A DNA stretch of 64,000 nt, from the NCBI GenBank assembly GCA_963840535.1, contig CAWIZJ010000051.1, positions 16,008 through 80,007 of the forward strand, in the 5' to 3' direction. Shown here piece after piece: positions 8,301-18,245 of this stretch (positions within the stretch are counted from its first letter, which is position 1; each line of letters opens with the position of its first letter). The stretch comes from VAZQ01 sp963840535. Lineage in GTDB: Bacteria > Pseudomonadota > Alphaproteobacteria > Rhizobiales > Xanthobacteraceae. A program made the position numbers and the translations under genes. Under the pieces are notes generated by a model, which saw only the letters and a list, made by a program, of their open reading frames with translations, searched no databases and was not told the DNA's origin.

Positions 8301-10603
8301 CTCGCGCTCGACCTCGAGCTGCCGCCGCTGACGCGCCCGAACAGCGCGTTGCGCATCCCGGTGAGGGTGTGGGGGCTCGCCGCCGGCGAAGAGGCGCGCA
8401 TCGTCGTCGCCGCGGTCGATGTCGGCATTCTGAACCTGACCGCCTACAAGCCGCCGGCGCCCGACGACCACTACCTCGGGCAGCGTCGGCTCACCGCCGA
8501 TATCCGCGATCTCTACGGCCAGCTCATCGACGGCATGCAGGGGACCCGCGGCCAGATCAAGGTCGGCGGCGATGCGCCGGCCGAGCTGCAGGGCTCGCCC
8601 CCCAGCCAGAAGCCGCTCGCGCTCTATTCCGGCATCGTCGCCGTCAACGCGGACGGCACCGCCGAGGTGGTCTTCGACATCCCGGATTTCTCCGGCACCG
8701 CGCGCGTGATGGCGGTCGCGTGGTCGAAGGACAAGGTCGGCCGCGCCGTCGGCGACGCCGTCATCCGCGATCCGGTGGTGCTGACCGCGACGCTGCCGCG
8801 CTTCCTCAACAACGGCGATCGCGGCACCATGCATCTGGAGATCGACAACGTCGAAGGCGGAGCCGGCGACTATCGGCTGGAGGTGAAAGGCGAGGGCATC
8901 GCCGGCGCCACGGCCCCGCAAACGCTCAGGCTCGACGCCGGACAGCGCCGCTCGGTCGCCGTGCCGCTGGCGGCATCCGCGGCCGGCACCGCGTCGGTGA
9001 GCGTGCGGCTGAGCGGCCCGGGCGAGCTTCCTGCTCGAGCGCAACTATGCGCTCCCGGTGAGACCGGCGACGCAGATCATCGCGCGACGCACGGTCAAGC
9101 CGCTCGCCAAGGGCGAAAGCCTCGCGCTGTCGAGCGACATGCTCGCCGATCTGGTGCCGGGGACCGGAGCCGTCGCGCTGTCGGTCGGCCTTTCGTCCGC
9201 GCTCGACGCCGCCGCGCTCCTGGCGGCGCTCGACCGCTACCCGTTCGGGTGCTCGGAGCAGATCGCGAGCCGCGCCCTGCCGCTGCTCTACGTCAACGAG
9301 CTCGCCAGCGCCGCGCAGCTCGCACTCGACGCCACGGTCGACCAGCGCATTCGCGACGCCATCGACCGGCTGCTCGCGCGCCAGGGCTCCAACGGCTCGT
9401 TCGGGCTGTGGACGGCGGGCGGCGAGGACGTGTGGCTCGACGCCTACGTCACCGATTTCCTGACGCGGGCGCGCGAGCGCGGCTTCCGCGTGCCCGATCT
9501 GGGCTTCAAGCTCGCGCTCGATCGCCTGCGCAACTTCGTCGCCAATGCCGAGGCCGCCGCCAAGGACGGCGGCGGCAACTTCGCCTATGCGCTCTATGTG
9601 CTGGCGCGCAACGGGGCGGCGCCGGTCGGCGACCTGCGCTACTTCGCCGACGCCAGGCTCGACGCCATCGCCACGCCGATGGCGAAGGCCCAGATCGCCG
9701 CCGCGCTCGCCATGCTCGGCGACGGCGTGCGCGCCGAGCGCGTCTATGCCGCGGCGCTGGCCGCGATCGCGCCGCAGCCTGCGCTCGACCACGGCCGTAC
9801 CGACTACGGCTCGGCGCTGCGCGACGCGGCCGCGCTGGTGACGCTCGCCTCGGAGGGCGGCGGCGCGCGCCCCACCATCACCGGTGCGCTGGAGCGCGTG
9901 GAGGCGGCGCGCAACCTGACGCCCCACACCTCGACCCAGGAGAACGCGTGGATGGTGCTGGCGGCGCGCGCGCTCGCCAAGGAGGCGCAGACCGTGCGGC
10001 TCGAGGTCGGCGGCGAGCGCACGCAGGGAGCGCTCAAGCGCAACCTGCGCGCAGGCGAACTGCGCCAGCCGCTCAGGGTGACCAATGTCGGCGAATGCCA
10101 CCGTGCAGGCGGTGGTGACGGTATCGGGAGCGCCGCTGGTGCCGGAGCCCGCCACCGAGCGCGGCTTCAAGATCGAGCGCCGCTACTACACGCTCGCCGG
10201 CAAGGCGGCCGATCCCGGCAAGGCCAGGCAGAACGACCGCTTCGCGGTGGTGCTCAGGATCACCGAGCCGAAGCCGCAGTTCGGGCGCCTCATCGTCGCC
10301 GACCACCTCCCGGCCGGCTTCGAGATCGACAATCCGCGGCTGGTGTCGTCCGGCGACACCGGTACGCTCAAGTGGATCGAGGACGCGCAGGAGCCGGTGA
10401 GCGCCGAGTTCCGCGACGATCGCTTCAGCGCCGCGTTCGAGCGCAAGAGCGAGGATGCATCGGTGTTCACGGTCGCCTACGTGGTGCGCGCGGTCTCGCC
10501 CGGCCGCTACGTCCATCCGCAGGCCTACGTGGAGGACATGTATCGGCCCGACCGCTTCGGCCGCACCGCGACCGGAACGGTCGAGGTGACGGCGGCGAGG
10601 TGA
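5399..10603 (+). pseudogene. Bacterial alpha-2-macroglobulin (YfhM-like), three frameshifts
   Basis: This very large secreted protease-trapping protein of about 1,730 residues protects the periplasm together with PbpC. The ATG at 5399 has GGAGG upstream and opens a signal peptide (LVLLLSAPAIA-A). No lipobox Cys is seen, unlike the E. coli lipoprotein. The thioester motif CSEQ is present (PFGCSEQIASR, bases about 9241-9273), so this copy should bait proteases covalently. Reading-frame changes are needed near 6930 (an extra base), 9026 (a missing base) and 10093 (an extra base). Each side of each break aligns naturally with one continuous protein, so sequencing indels are as likely as a pseudogene. 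The stop is directly followed by pbpC, the usual operon partner. Confidence 0.9.
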
Positions 10604-10604
10604 G

Positions 10605-12777
10605 ATGAGCGACGCGGCGGCGGCTTATCCCCCTCTCCCCGCTTGCGGGGAGAGGGTCGGGGTGAGGGGCTCCGACCCCTGCCCGCAAGCGGGGAGACCG
10701 GGTCCGCGGCGATGGTTGCGGCTCGGCGTCCGTGCAGCATCGGTGATGGTCATCGCCGCTGCGGCTGCGGGAGCGTACTGGATCGCCTCCCTGGGGCCGC
10801 TCCCGCTCGCTGACCGGCTCGAGTACTCGACGCTGGTGGTCGATCGCGACGGCAGGCTGCTGCGGCCCTACACCACCTCGGAAGGGCGCTGGCGATTGCC
10901 GGCGGCTCGCGCGGATGTCGATCCGCGCTTTCTCGAGCTGCTGCTCGCCTACGAGGACAAGCGGTTCAACTCCCATCACGGGGTCGATCCGCTCGCGCTC
11001 GGCCGCGCGCTCGCGCAACTGGCGACCCATGGCCGCATCGTCTCCGGCGCCTCGACCATCACCATGCAGGTGGCTCGCCTGCTCGAGCCGCGCGCCGAGC
11101 GATCGTGGGCGGCGAAGCTTCGCCAGATGGTGCGCGCCGTCGCGCTCGAGCGCGCGCTCACCAAGGACGAGATCCTCTCGCTCTATCTCAGCCTTGCCCC
11201 CTATGGCGGCAATCTCGAAGGGGTCCGTGCCGCCTCGCTCGCCTATTTCGGCCGCGAGCCGCGTCGCCTGACGCTGGGCGAGGCGGCCATGCTGGTGGCG
11301 CTGCCGCAGTCGCCCGAGCAGCGCCGTCCCGACCGCTCGCTGGAAGCGGCGCGCCGTGCGCGCGACCGCGTGCTCGAGCGCGCCGCGGCGGCCGGCGTCG
11401 TCGCTTCCCACGAGATCGCGCGCGCGGCTCGCGAGCCGGTTCCAGACGGGCGCCAGCCGATGCCGATGCTGGCGCCGCACGCCGCCGATGCCGCGGTTGC
11501 CGCCGCGCCCGAGCGGCGCCTCCATCGGCTCACCATCGACGCGACCCTGCAGCGCAGTCTCGAGGAGCTCGCGCGCGAGCGCGCCCGCAGCCTCGGCCCC
11601 GACGTCTCGGTCGCCGTGCTCGCCGTCGACCACGCCAGCGGGGAGGTGCTCGCACGCGTCGCCTCGGCGGACTATCTCGACCCGCGCCGTGCCGGCCAGG
11701 TCGACATGACGACGGCGCTGCGCTCGCCCGGCTCTACGCTCAAGCCGTTCATCTACGGGCTCGGCTTCGAGGACGGCCTCGTTCATCCCGAGACGCTGAT
11801 CGAGGATCGTCCGCTGCGCTTCGGCGGCTACGCGCCGGAGAATTTCGACCTCACCTTCCAGGGCACGGTGACGGTGCGGCGCGCGCTGCAGCTGTCGTTG
11901 AACGTGCCGGCGGTGGCGGTGCTCGACAAGGTGGGGGCGAGCCGCTTCGCGGCGCGGCTGCAGCAGGCCGGCGGGCCGCTGGCACTGCCGCCGGGCGAGG
12001 TGCCGGGGCTGGCCATGGGGCTCGGCGGCGTCGGCGTGCGGCTTGTCGATCTGGTCACGCTCTACGCCGGGCTGGCGCGGCTCGGCACCACGCTGCCGCT
12101 CGCCGAGCGCGCGGCGGGCGCAGAGGAGCGGCCGCCATCCCGGCGGCTGCTCGACCCGGCCGCGGCCTGGCATGTCGGCAGCATCCTGCTCGGCAGCCCG
12201 CCGCCGGAGAATGCCGCCGGCGGCCGCATCGCGTCGAAGACCGGCACCTCCTACGGCTATCGCGACGCCTGGGCGGTCGGCTTCGACGGCAGGCGCACCA
12301 TCGGGGTGTGGGTCGGGCGTCCCGACGGCGCGCCGGTCCCCGGCCTGGTCGGCCGCGTCGCCGCCGCGCCGATCCTGTTCGATGCGTTCGCGCGCACCGG
12401 AAAACCGCCGACGCCGCTTCCGGCCGTGCCCGACGGCGCACTGGTGGCGGCAACCGGCAAGCTGCCGCCGCCGCTGCAACGCTTCCGCCCCGGGGCGCTG
12501 GCAGGAGCGGGCGGCGAGCCGCAGCTGCGCATCATGTTCCCTCCCAACGGCGCCCGGCTCGAGCTGGCGAGCGACGGCTGCGGGCAAGCTCGATCCGATC
12601 GCGCTCAAGGTGACCGGCGCGAGCGGTCCGCTCACCGTGCTGGTCAACGGCGTGCCGCAGCCGTCGGCAAACGGCCGGCGCACCTTGTTCTTCGAGCCCG
12701 ACGGCCCCGGCTCCGTGCGGCTCACCGTGATCGATGAACGCGGCACTGCCGACAGCGTCGTGGTGTGGCTGCAATGA
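10605..12777 (+). pseudogene. pbpC: Penicillin-binding protein 1C, frameshift near C-terminus
   Basis: This bifunctional peptidoglycan glycosyltransferase/transpeptidase is anchored in the inner membrane by one segment (about residues 45-63). Glycosyltransferase motifs are EDKRFNSHHGVD and GASTITMQ. Transpeptidase motifs are the STLK nucleophile (Ser377), SLN and KTGTS (Lys545). The last ~60 residues, a BiPBP_C-like beta domain, continue in another frame after an indel near 12583. The annotated N-terminus translates a GC-rich palindrome, so the protein either tolerates it or starts later. The gene follows alpha-2-macroglobulin by one base. Its restored stop overlaps the next ATG (ATGA), indicating an operon. 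Confidence 0.9.
10630..10697. repeat. REP-like GC-rich palindrome inside the pbpC N-terminus
   Basis: A perfect inverted repeat with 12-base arms (CCCTCTCCCCGC and its complement) and a 2-base loop spans 10631-10656. A second small hairpin (AGGGG/CCCCT, 10665-10680) and a partial copy of the first arm (to 10697) follow. Such palindromes are normally dispersed intergenic repeats. Here it reads in frame as PLPACGERVGVRG within PbpC. Confidence 0.8.
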
Positions 12778-14495
12778 CGGTCAGGGCCGACGAGCGACAT
12801 CAGCGCGTTTCCGCGCGCAGCCTCACGCGCATCGTCGACTTCGCCGTGGGCTCGCATGCGCGAGCGGTCGCGGTCCTGCTCGCGGTTGCGCTGCTGTGCT
12901 TCCTGCCCGGCTTCTTCGGCATCCCGCCGATCGATCGCGACGAGGGACGGTTTGCGCAGGCCACCAAGCAGATGGTGGAGAGCGGCGACTATGTCGACAT
13001 CCGTTTCCAGGACGAGGTGCGCTACAAGAAGCCGGTCGGCATCTACTGGCTGCAGGCGGGGGTGGTGAAGGCGGCGCAGGCGCTCGGCTACCGGCAGGCG
13101 CTCACCTCGATCTGGCTCTATCGCGTGCCTTCGCTCGTCGGTGCCGTCGCAGCTGTTCTGCTGACCTATTGGGCGGCGCTGCCGCTAGTGTCGCGGCGGG
13201 CCGCCGTGCTCGCCGCGGTGATGATGGCGAGCTGCGTGCTGCTCGGATTCGAGCGTCTCATCGCCAAGACCGATGCCATGCTGCTGGCGACCGTCATTGC
13301 CGCCATGGGCGCCATGGCGCGCGCCTATCTGTCGGCCCACGGTCGGCAGCTCGAGGCGGCCGCTGCCTGGTTCATCGCTGCGGTGTTCTGGACCGCGCTC
13401 GCCGCGGGCGTGCTGCTCAAGGGGCCGCTGATCATCATGATCGTGGGCCTTGCCGCCGCCGCACTGGTCATCGTCGAGAGATCGGCGCGCTGGCTCCTGG
13501 CGCTGAAACCGGCGGTCGGCGTCGCATGGCTGGCGCTGCTGGTGCTGCCGTGGTTCCTCGCCATCGTCGGACGCGCGGGGGATGCGTTCTTCGCCGAGTC
13601 GATCGGAGAGGACCTGGTGAGCAAGATCTTCTCCGGCCAGGAGTTCCACGGCGCACCGCCCGGTTACTATTTCGTGCTGTTCTGGGCCACCTTCTGGCCC
13701 GGGGCGACGCTGGCAGCGCTGGCGACGCCGGCAGTGTGGGAGCTCCGGCATGCGCCCGCGACCCGGTTCCTGCTGGCGTGGCTGGTGCCGTCATGGCTGA
13801 TCTTCGAGCTGGTGGTGACCAAGTTGCCGCACTACGTGCTGCCGCTCTATCCCGCCATCGCGATCCTCATCGCCGGGGTGATCGACGCGCACAGGCTGTC
13901 CCGTCGGTCGCTGCTGGTATGGGGGACGATCTGGTGGTTCGTCGTCGTGGTCATCACCGGCATCGCCGGCATCGTCGCGCTCGCCGTGATCGGGCGGCAG
14001 TTCGGCCTCCTGGTGTGGCCGTTGTTCGGCGCGGCCGCGGTGCTGAGCTTTCTGGCCTGGCGGCTCTACGAAGCCGACGGTGCCGAGCACTCGCTGCTGC
14101 GGGCGGTCGCCGCCGCCATCCTCACCGCCGTTGCGATCTTCGCCCTGGTCGTTCCCTCGCTCCGCCAGCTGTTCCCGGCTCCGACGCTCGCCCGCATTCT
14201 GCGCGACAGCGGTTGTGCGCGGCCCGTCGCCGCCGCCGTCGGCTATCAGGAGCCGAGCCTCGTGTTCCTCGCCGGAACGGCAACCCGCCTCACCGACAGC
14301 GCGGGCGCCGCCGAGTTCCTGCGCGGTGGCGAGTGCCGCTTCGCCTTCGTCGAGGCGCGCCAGGAGCGCAGTTTCGCCCAGTACGCCGAAGCCGTCGGTC
14401 TGCGCTATACCGCCGGTCCCCGCGTCGATGCGATCAACGTCAGCACCGGACGGCCGATCACGATCGCAGTCTACCGTTCGGTCGGTCCGTCATGA
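12774..14495 (+). CDS. ArnT-like GT83 glycosyltransferase
   Basis: This 573-residue integral membrane glycosyltransferase (ArnT/PMT family) moves a sugar from undecaprenyl phosphate to lipid A or another envelope acceptor on the periplasmic face. The conserved Asp-Glu pair lies in DRDEGRF (about residues 54-60), followed by the family's YKKPVGIYW loop. About eleven hydrophobic segments follow and then a soluble C-terminal domain from about residue 470. I chose the ATG that overlaps the pbpC stop; a GTG three codons upstream also exists. The GT2, LpxB-N-like and PAP2 genes at 19.3-21.3 kb may make and recycle its lipid-linked donor. Donor sugar unknown. Confidence 0.87.
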   Translation: MTVRADERHQRVSARSLTRIVDFAVGSHARAVAVLLAVALLCFLPGFFGIPPIDRDEGRFAQATKQMVESGDYVDIRFQDEVRYKKPVGIYWLQAGVVKAAQALGYRQALTSIWLYRVPSLVGAVAAVLLTYWAALPLVSRRAAVLAAVMMASCVLLGFERLIAKTDAMLLATVIAAMGAMARAYLSAHGRQLEAAAAWFIAAVFWTALAAGVLLKGPLIIMIVGLAAAALVIVERSARWLLALKPAVGVAWLALLVLPWFLAIVGRAGDAFFAESIGEDLVSKIFSGQEFHGAPPGYYFVLFWATFWPGATLAALATPAVWELRHAPATRFLLAWLVPSWLIFELVVTKLPHYVLPLYPAIAILIAGVIDAHRLSRRSLLVWGTIWWFVVVVITGIAGIVALAVIGRQFGLLVWPLFGAAAVLSFLAWRLYEADGAEHSLLRAVAAAILTAVAIFALVVPSLRQLFPAPTLARILRDSGCARPVAAAVGYQEPSLVFLAGTATRLTDSAGAAEFLRGGECRFAFVEARQERSFAQYAEAVGLRYTAGPRVDAINVSTGRPITIAVYRSVGPS

Positions 14496-14562
14496 CCGTG
14501 AGCGGCGGGCCCGGGCGGACGGCGGCAGTCGAAGCCGGCGCCGCCGCCCATATACTCACTGG

Positions 14563-16239
14563 TTACCGTAACGCCTCTGAAAGTACGCGCCCCTCGCAAC
14601 CGTTTGGGGGGCGAACGTTGAGGATGAAGGCGATCGTCCGCCCAAGGTCCACGACTTCGGAATCACCGTACTTGCCGGGCTTGATCCAATTTGGGCCGTA
14701 CATGGCCAACGGCACGTTGGTGTCATACGACCAAGGCGATCCGTGAGTTGAGGCGTAGGTGGTCGGCTTCCCGAACAGATACCAGTTCGGCTTGTTCATG
14801 ATGACGATGTCGCCGCTGATCTTCTGATGCCAAGCCAGAATCACCTGCTTGGCAAGTTTGGTTGCCGGCATCATCCCCTGTTCCATTTGCGTGCGGGTGT
14901 ACACAGCCTCCACGCCTGGGTAGTCCCGCAAGAAATCCTGTGCTGCGTTCTCGACTTCGACCTTGTTGAGCTTTCGAGCTTCGATCAGCTTGTAGTCAAC
15001 GTAAAGGGTCGGGTTCCACCAAGCCGTGATGTATTTGCCGTCGCCGAACTTGGCGGAAAGTGCGGCATTGGTAGCCTCGATCATCTTGTCGGGATCGATG
15101 CGGCCCGCGTCGAGATTGCGGCTGGCGCTGTACTCCGGGATATTCATGAACCCGTGGTCGGCGGACAGCGTGATCAGCACGTTTTGTAAGCCGATGCGCT
15201 GGTCGAGGTAGTCGAACAGTTCCGCGAAGATGCGGTCCAGACGGGCGGTCTGGTCTTGCGACTGCCGGCTCTCCGGGCCGAACAGGTGGTTCACGTAGTC
15301 GTGGCTGGTCCAGCTTATGGCGAGAACGTCGGGGACACCGGCTGGATTGTTGCCGAGATTTTCCCCTTCGATGGCTGCCTTGACGAAGTCGAACATCAGC
15401 AGGTCGCCGAACGGAGACCACATCATTGCATCGTAGTAGGCCTTCCCGGGCTCTTTGGCGCCACCCACGATTGCGTGCGGAAAGCGCGTTCCGAGTTCCT
15501 TGAATTTTCTGGTCCATGGCCTGTCGTCAGCAGTCGATCGGGCATAGGCCTCTTCGGGCAGCAGAAGCGACCAGCTCTCCTTGAAATACTTGTTCTGCGG
15601 CTTCGACTCGTAGAACGCCTTCCACCAACCGGGATAGTCTTTCATGTAATAGTTGGACGTGATGAAGCGCCCAGTCGTCGTGCTGTGCATGTAGGCGGTG
15701 CCGTACTGTCCAGCTAATCCAATGGCGGATCGATCCTTTCCGGCGACCGCAATCACCTTCGACTTTGAATTTGAATAGATCAACTCGTCGCCGACCGTGG
15801 TGACTTTGATGTTGAATGGAGAAGTGCCGGAGTGGTCTGGGGTCTCCTCGTCAAGATATTTGAATCTCGCGTCTTCGGTGGAATAGAGTCGTTTGCCGGT
15901 CTTCTTGTCGATCCAATCGTTGCCGACCACCCCATGCTTATACGGGTGTGCGCACGACAACAGCGTGGCGTGGCCGACACCGGTATAGGTGGTGGCGTGG
16001 CTGTAATGGTTGTTGCCGTACCAGCCACCCTTATCAAGTAGGAGCTTGAAGCCGCGGTCGCCGTAGAGATCGTAAAACTTGACCCACTGGTCCTGGGGGA
16101 AGCCATCGACGACCATGAACAGAACAAGCTTTGGCAGCGGCTTGCCGCCCGGACTGCCGATTTGGGCCAAGCCCGATTGCGCAAGCAGCAACGTCACGCA
16201 GGCAGAAACCGTACACAAACAAACCTTGTTTGGCTTCAT
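14563..16239 (-). CDS. PafA-like alkaline phosphatase/phosphodiesterase
   Basis: This 558-residue periplasmic alkaline-phosphatase-superfamily enzyme is of the PafA/nucleotide pyrophosphatase type. A signal peptide (residues 1-25, ending SGLAQ) is followed by VVDGFP (metal Asp45), the threonine nucleophile motif TYTGVGHAT (about Thr86), SADHGF, and a late HGSPWSYD segment. It would release phosphate from organic esters. It lies among phosphate uptake genes on the same strand. Its base composition is distinctly lower in GC than the flanking envelope genes, which suggests separate acquisition. The start ATG is followed by a typical Lys-rich signal n-region. It appears full length. Confidence 0.9.
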   Translation of the reverse strand: MKPNKVCLCTVSACVTLLLAQSGLAQIGSPGGKPLPKLVLFMVVDGFPQDQWVKFYDLYGDRGFKLLLDKGGWYGNNHYSHATTYTGVGHATLLSCAHPYKHGVVGNDWIDKKTGKRLYSTEDARFKYLDEETPDHSGTSPFNIKVTTVGDELIYSNSKSKVIAVAGKDRSAIGLAGQYGTAYMHSTTTGRFITSNYYMKDYPGWWKAFYESKPQNKYFKESWSLLLPEEAYARSTADDRPWTRKFKELGTRFPHAIVGGAKEPGKAYYDAMMWSPFGDLLMFDFVKAAIEGENLGNNPAGVPDVLAISWTSHDYVNHLFGPESRQSQDQTARLDRIFAELFDYLDQRIGLQNVLITLSADHGFMNIPEYSASRNLDAGRIDPDKMIEATNAALSAKFGDGKYITAWWNPTLYVDYKLIEARKLNKVEVENAAQDFLRDYPGVEAVYTRTQMEQGMMPATKLAKQVILAWHQKISGDIVIMNKPNWYLFGKPTTYASTHGSPWSYDTNVPLAMYGPNWIKPGKYGDSEVVDLGRTIAFILNVRPPNGCEGRVLSEALR

Positions 16240-16347
16240 TGCTTTCCTCCCTTTAGCTACAAAATCCGCCAGTTTTTCATTCCGTGTGGAACGCCCGCTT
16301 TCAGGGCTCCTCCTAGCTTATCGAGAGTTGGGAAGCATCGTTCGGTT

Positions 16348-17040
16348 CTAATCACCAGTAGGCGAAATCCGGAACTCGATCACTTCCGGAAGGTCGCGTA
16401 AATGCCGCGACAGCATTTCTGCGTTCTTGCGATCCTGGCTGCGGATCACCATCCGGTACTCGAATTGTTTGCCGCCGTCTGTGAGCCGCGACGACAAGTT
16501 GGCAATGGAAAATCCAAGTTTGCCGACGAGCGTGCGCAAGTCTTCCTCCGCCATAACCTTGTCGCGAGCAAACCGCAGCATATGGTGGGCATAAAACTCC
16601 GAGGGCAGCCTGCGTTCGATCCATCGGAACATGGCAAGCACTGCGAGCGTAGCGGCAGCCCCGAGCAAGGCTGCAAAGTAGAAGCCAACGCCAACCAGAA
16701 TTCCGATCGCGGCCGTGATCCAGATCGACGCGGCAGTCGTCAGGCCGCGGACCGTCAGCCCCTCCTTGAAAATCACTCCGGCACCAAGAAAGCCGATTCC
16801 GGTCATGATGCCCTGCGCCATGCGCGTCGGATCGGTACGGATGGTCTCAAGTGGCGTCTCGGTCATCCAGTGGCTCTGGTAGACTGTAACCAACATCAGC
16901 AGAGTGGAAGCGACGCAGACCAGCGAATGGGTGCGGAAGCCCGCCGGCCGCCCGTGAAACGTCCGCTCGAAGCCGATCGCGGCGCCGATCGCCAACGCGC
17001 CGATCACCCTCACAGCGATTACGAGTTCTTCGTGGCCCAT
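16348..17040 (-). CDS. MgtC/SapB family membrane protein
   Basis: This 230-residue protein has the MgtC/SapB N-terminal membrane domain (four to five hydrophobic segments, with GAAIGFERTFHGRPAG and GFLGAGVIFKEG as family hallmarks) and a C-terminal ACT-like domain (about residues 150-230). Such proteins bear on magnesium and phosphate homeostasis and survival under stress. I prefer the start MGHEELVIAV at 17040 over an upstream in-frame ATG at 17079 because the conserved domain begins there. It sits between a phosphatase and the PitA/DUF47 pair, so a phosphate-linked role is plausible. The sequence is intact. Confidence 0.88.
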   Translation of the reverse strand: MGHEELVIAVRVIGALAIGAAIGFERTFHGRPAGFRTHSLVCVASTLLMLVTVYQSHWMTETPLETIRTDPTRMAQGIMTGIGFLGAGVIFKEGLTVRGLTTAASIWITAAIGILVGVGFYFAALLGAAATLAVLAMFRWIERRLPSEFYAHHMLRFARDKVMAEEDLRTLVGKLGFSIANLSSRLTDGGKQFEYRMVIRSQDRKNAEMLSRHLRDLPEVIEFRISPTGD

Positions 17041-17223
17041 CGTTCGAAACCTATTCCCGCCCAGTGCCCGTCGCAACAAAAAAGGCTCTCTCGCGGCGAC
17101 CGCTCGCCTTGATGCGCAGACGCGGTACGCGCTGTTCCGAACGTCAGCTGCGGATCGTTCGTGGTATCAATGTTGCCGAACGAACAACTCGCGGGCCTCC
17201 CGATTCACAAGCCGTTGCTGATT

Positions 17224-18228
17224 TCAGAGGATGACGCCGGAGAGGAGATAGAACAGCGCGCCGATCAGACCGGTCGCCGGCAGCGTGACGATCCAGGCCA
17301 GAACGATGTTGCTCGCCACGTTCCAGCGCACCGCCGACACTTTCCGGGCGGCCCCAACCCCCACGATAGCTCCCGTGATCGTATGCGTGGTCGAGACCGG
17401 AATCCCGAGATAGGTGGCCCCGAACAGCGTGAGCGCACCGCCCGTCTCCGCGCAGCAGCCTTGCATCGGATTGAGCCGTGTAATCTTGGAGCCCATGGTG
17501 TGCACGATCCGCCAGCCGCCGACCAGCGTCCCAAGCCCCATGGCCGCCTGGCAGGTGATCACCACCCAGAACGGCACATGAAATTCGCTGCCGAGATACC
17601 CTTGCGAAAACAACAGGACAGCGATGATCCCCATGGTTTTCTGGGCGTCGTTTGCGCCATGGCCCAGCGAATAGAGCGAGGCGGAGACGAACTGCAGCGA
17701 CCGGAAAAGCTTATCGACGGAGTGCGGCGATGCGCGCACGAACAGCCAGGACACCGCAAGAACCAGCAGCAAGGCGAGGAAGAAGCCGGTCATGGGCGAA
17801 AGTACGATGGCGCCCGCGGTCTTCAACAAGCCGGTCCAAACCACCGCGGGAGTGCCCGCCTTGGTGACGCCGGCGCCGACCAGGCCGCCGATCAGCGCAT
17901 GCGAGCTGCTGGAGGGAATGCCTGCCCACCAGGTGACGAGATTCCACGAGATCGCCCCCATCAGCGCGCCGAATATGACCCGTGCATCGACCACATCTGC
18001 GGCCACGATGCCGACACCGACGGTCTGCGCCACATGAAGCCCGAAGAACAGGAATGCGATGAAATTGAAGAAAGCGGCCCACATCACCGCGTAGCGCGGC
18101 CTCAGCACGCGCGTGGATACGATGGTTGCGATCGAATTGGCGGCATCGTGCAGACCGTTCAGAAAATCGAACGCCAGCGCGACAACGACAAGTCCGATCA
18201 GAAGGGGCAGGGCCAGGCTTGCGTCCAT
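17224..18228 (-). CDS. Low-affinity inorganic phosphate transporter, PitA family
   Basis: This 334-residue PiT-family transporter has the duplicated signature: FLNGLHDAANSIAT near the N-terminus and SLGHGANDAQKTMG in the second half. About ten membrane segments are seen. It moves phosphate, probably as a metal-phosphate complex, across the inner membrane. The start MDASLALPLL at 18228 follows the DUF47 stop by 17 bases, the usual PiT accessory operon. An upstream open extension of the frame is only a shadow of DUF47. The nearby PafA-like phosphatase could supply the phosphate. Confidence 0.93.
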   Translation of the reverse strand: MDASLALPLLIGLVVVALAFDFLNGLHDAANSIATIVSTRVLRPRYAVMWAAFFNFIAFLFFGLHVAQTVGVGIVAADVVDARVIFGALMGAISWNLVTWWAGIPSSSSHALIGGLVGAGVTKAGTPAVVWTGLLKTAGAIVLSPMTGFFLALLLVLAVSWLFVRASPHSVDKLFRSLQFVSASLYSLGHGANDAQKTMGIIAVLLFSQGYLGSEFHVPFWVVITCQAAMGLGTLVGGWRIVHTMGSKITRLNPMQGCCAETGGALTLFGATYLGIPVSTTHTITGAIVGVGAARKVSAVRWNVASNIVLAWIVTLPATGLIGALFYLLSGVIL

Positions 18229-18245
18229 CGCCGGTCGGCTGCTGC

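Noticed and set aside
9016..9032. A 17-base sequence CCGGGCGAGCTTCCTGC at a macroglobulin frameshift that also occurs at the 58.35-kb frameshift
   Set aside because: The frame change differs in direction at the two sites, so a shared slippage or programmed-frameshift signal is not supported. It is probably chance in GC-rich coding DNA.
10467..12857. A 796-codon minus-strand frame opposite pbpC
   Set aside because: It is a shadow of the well-supported pbpC gene; the translation is Arg/Ala/Gly-rich without motifs.
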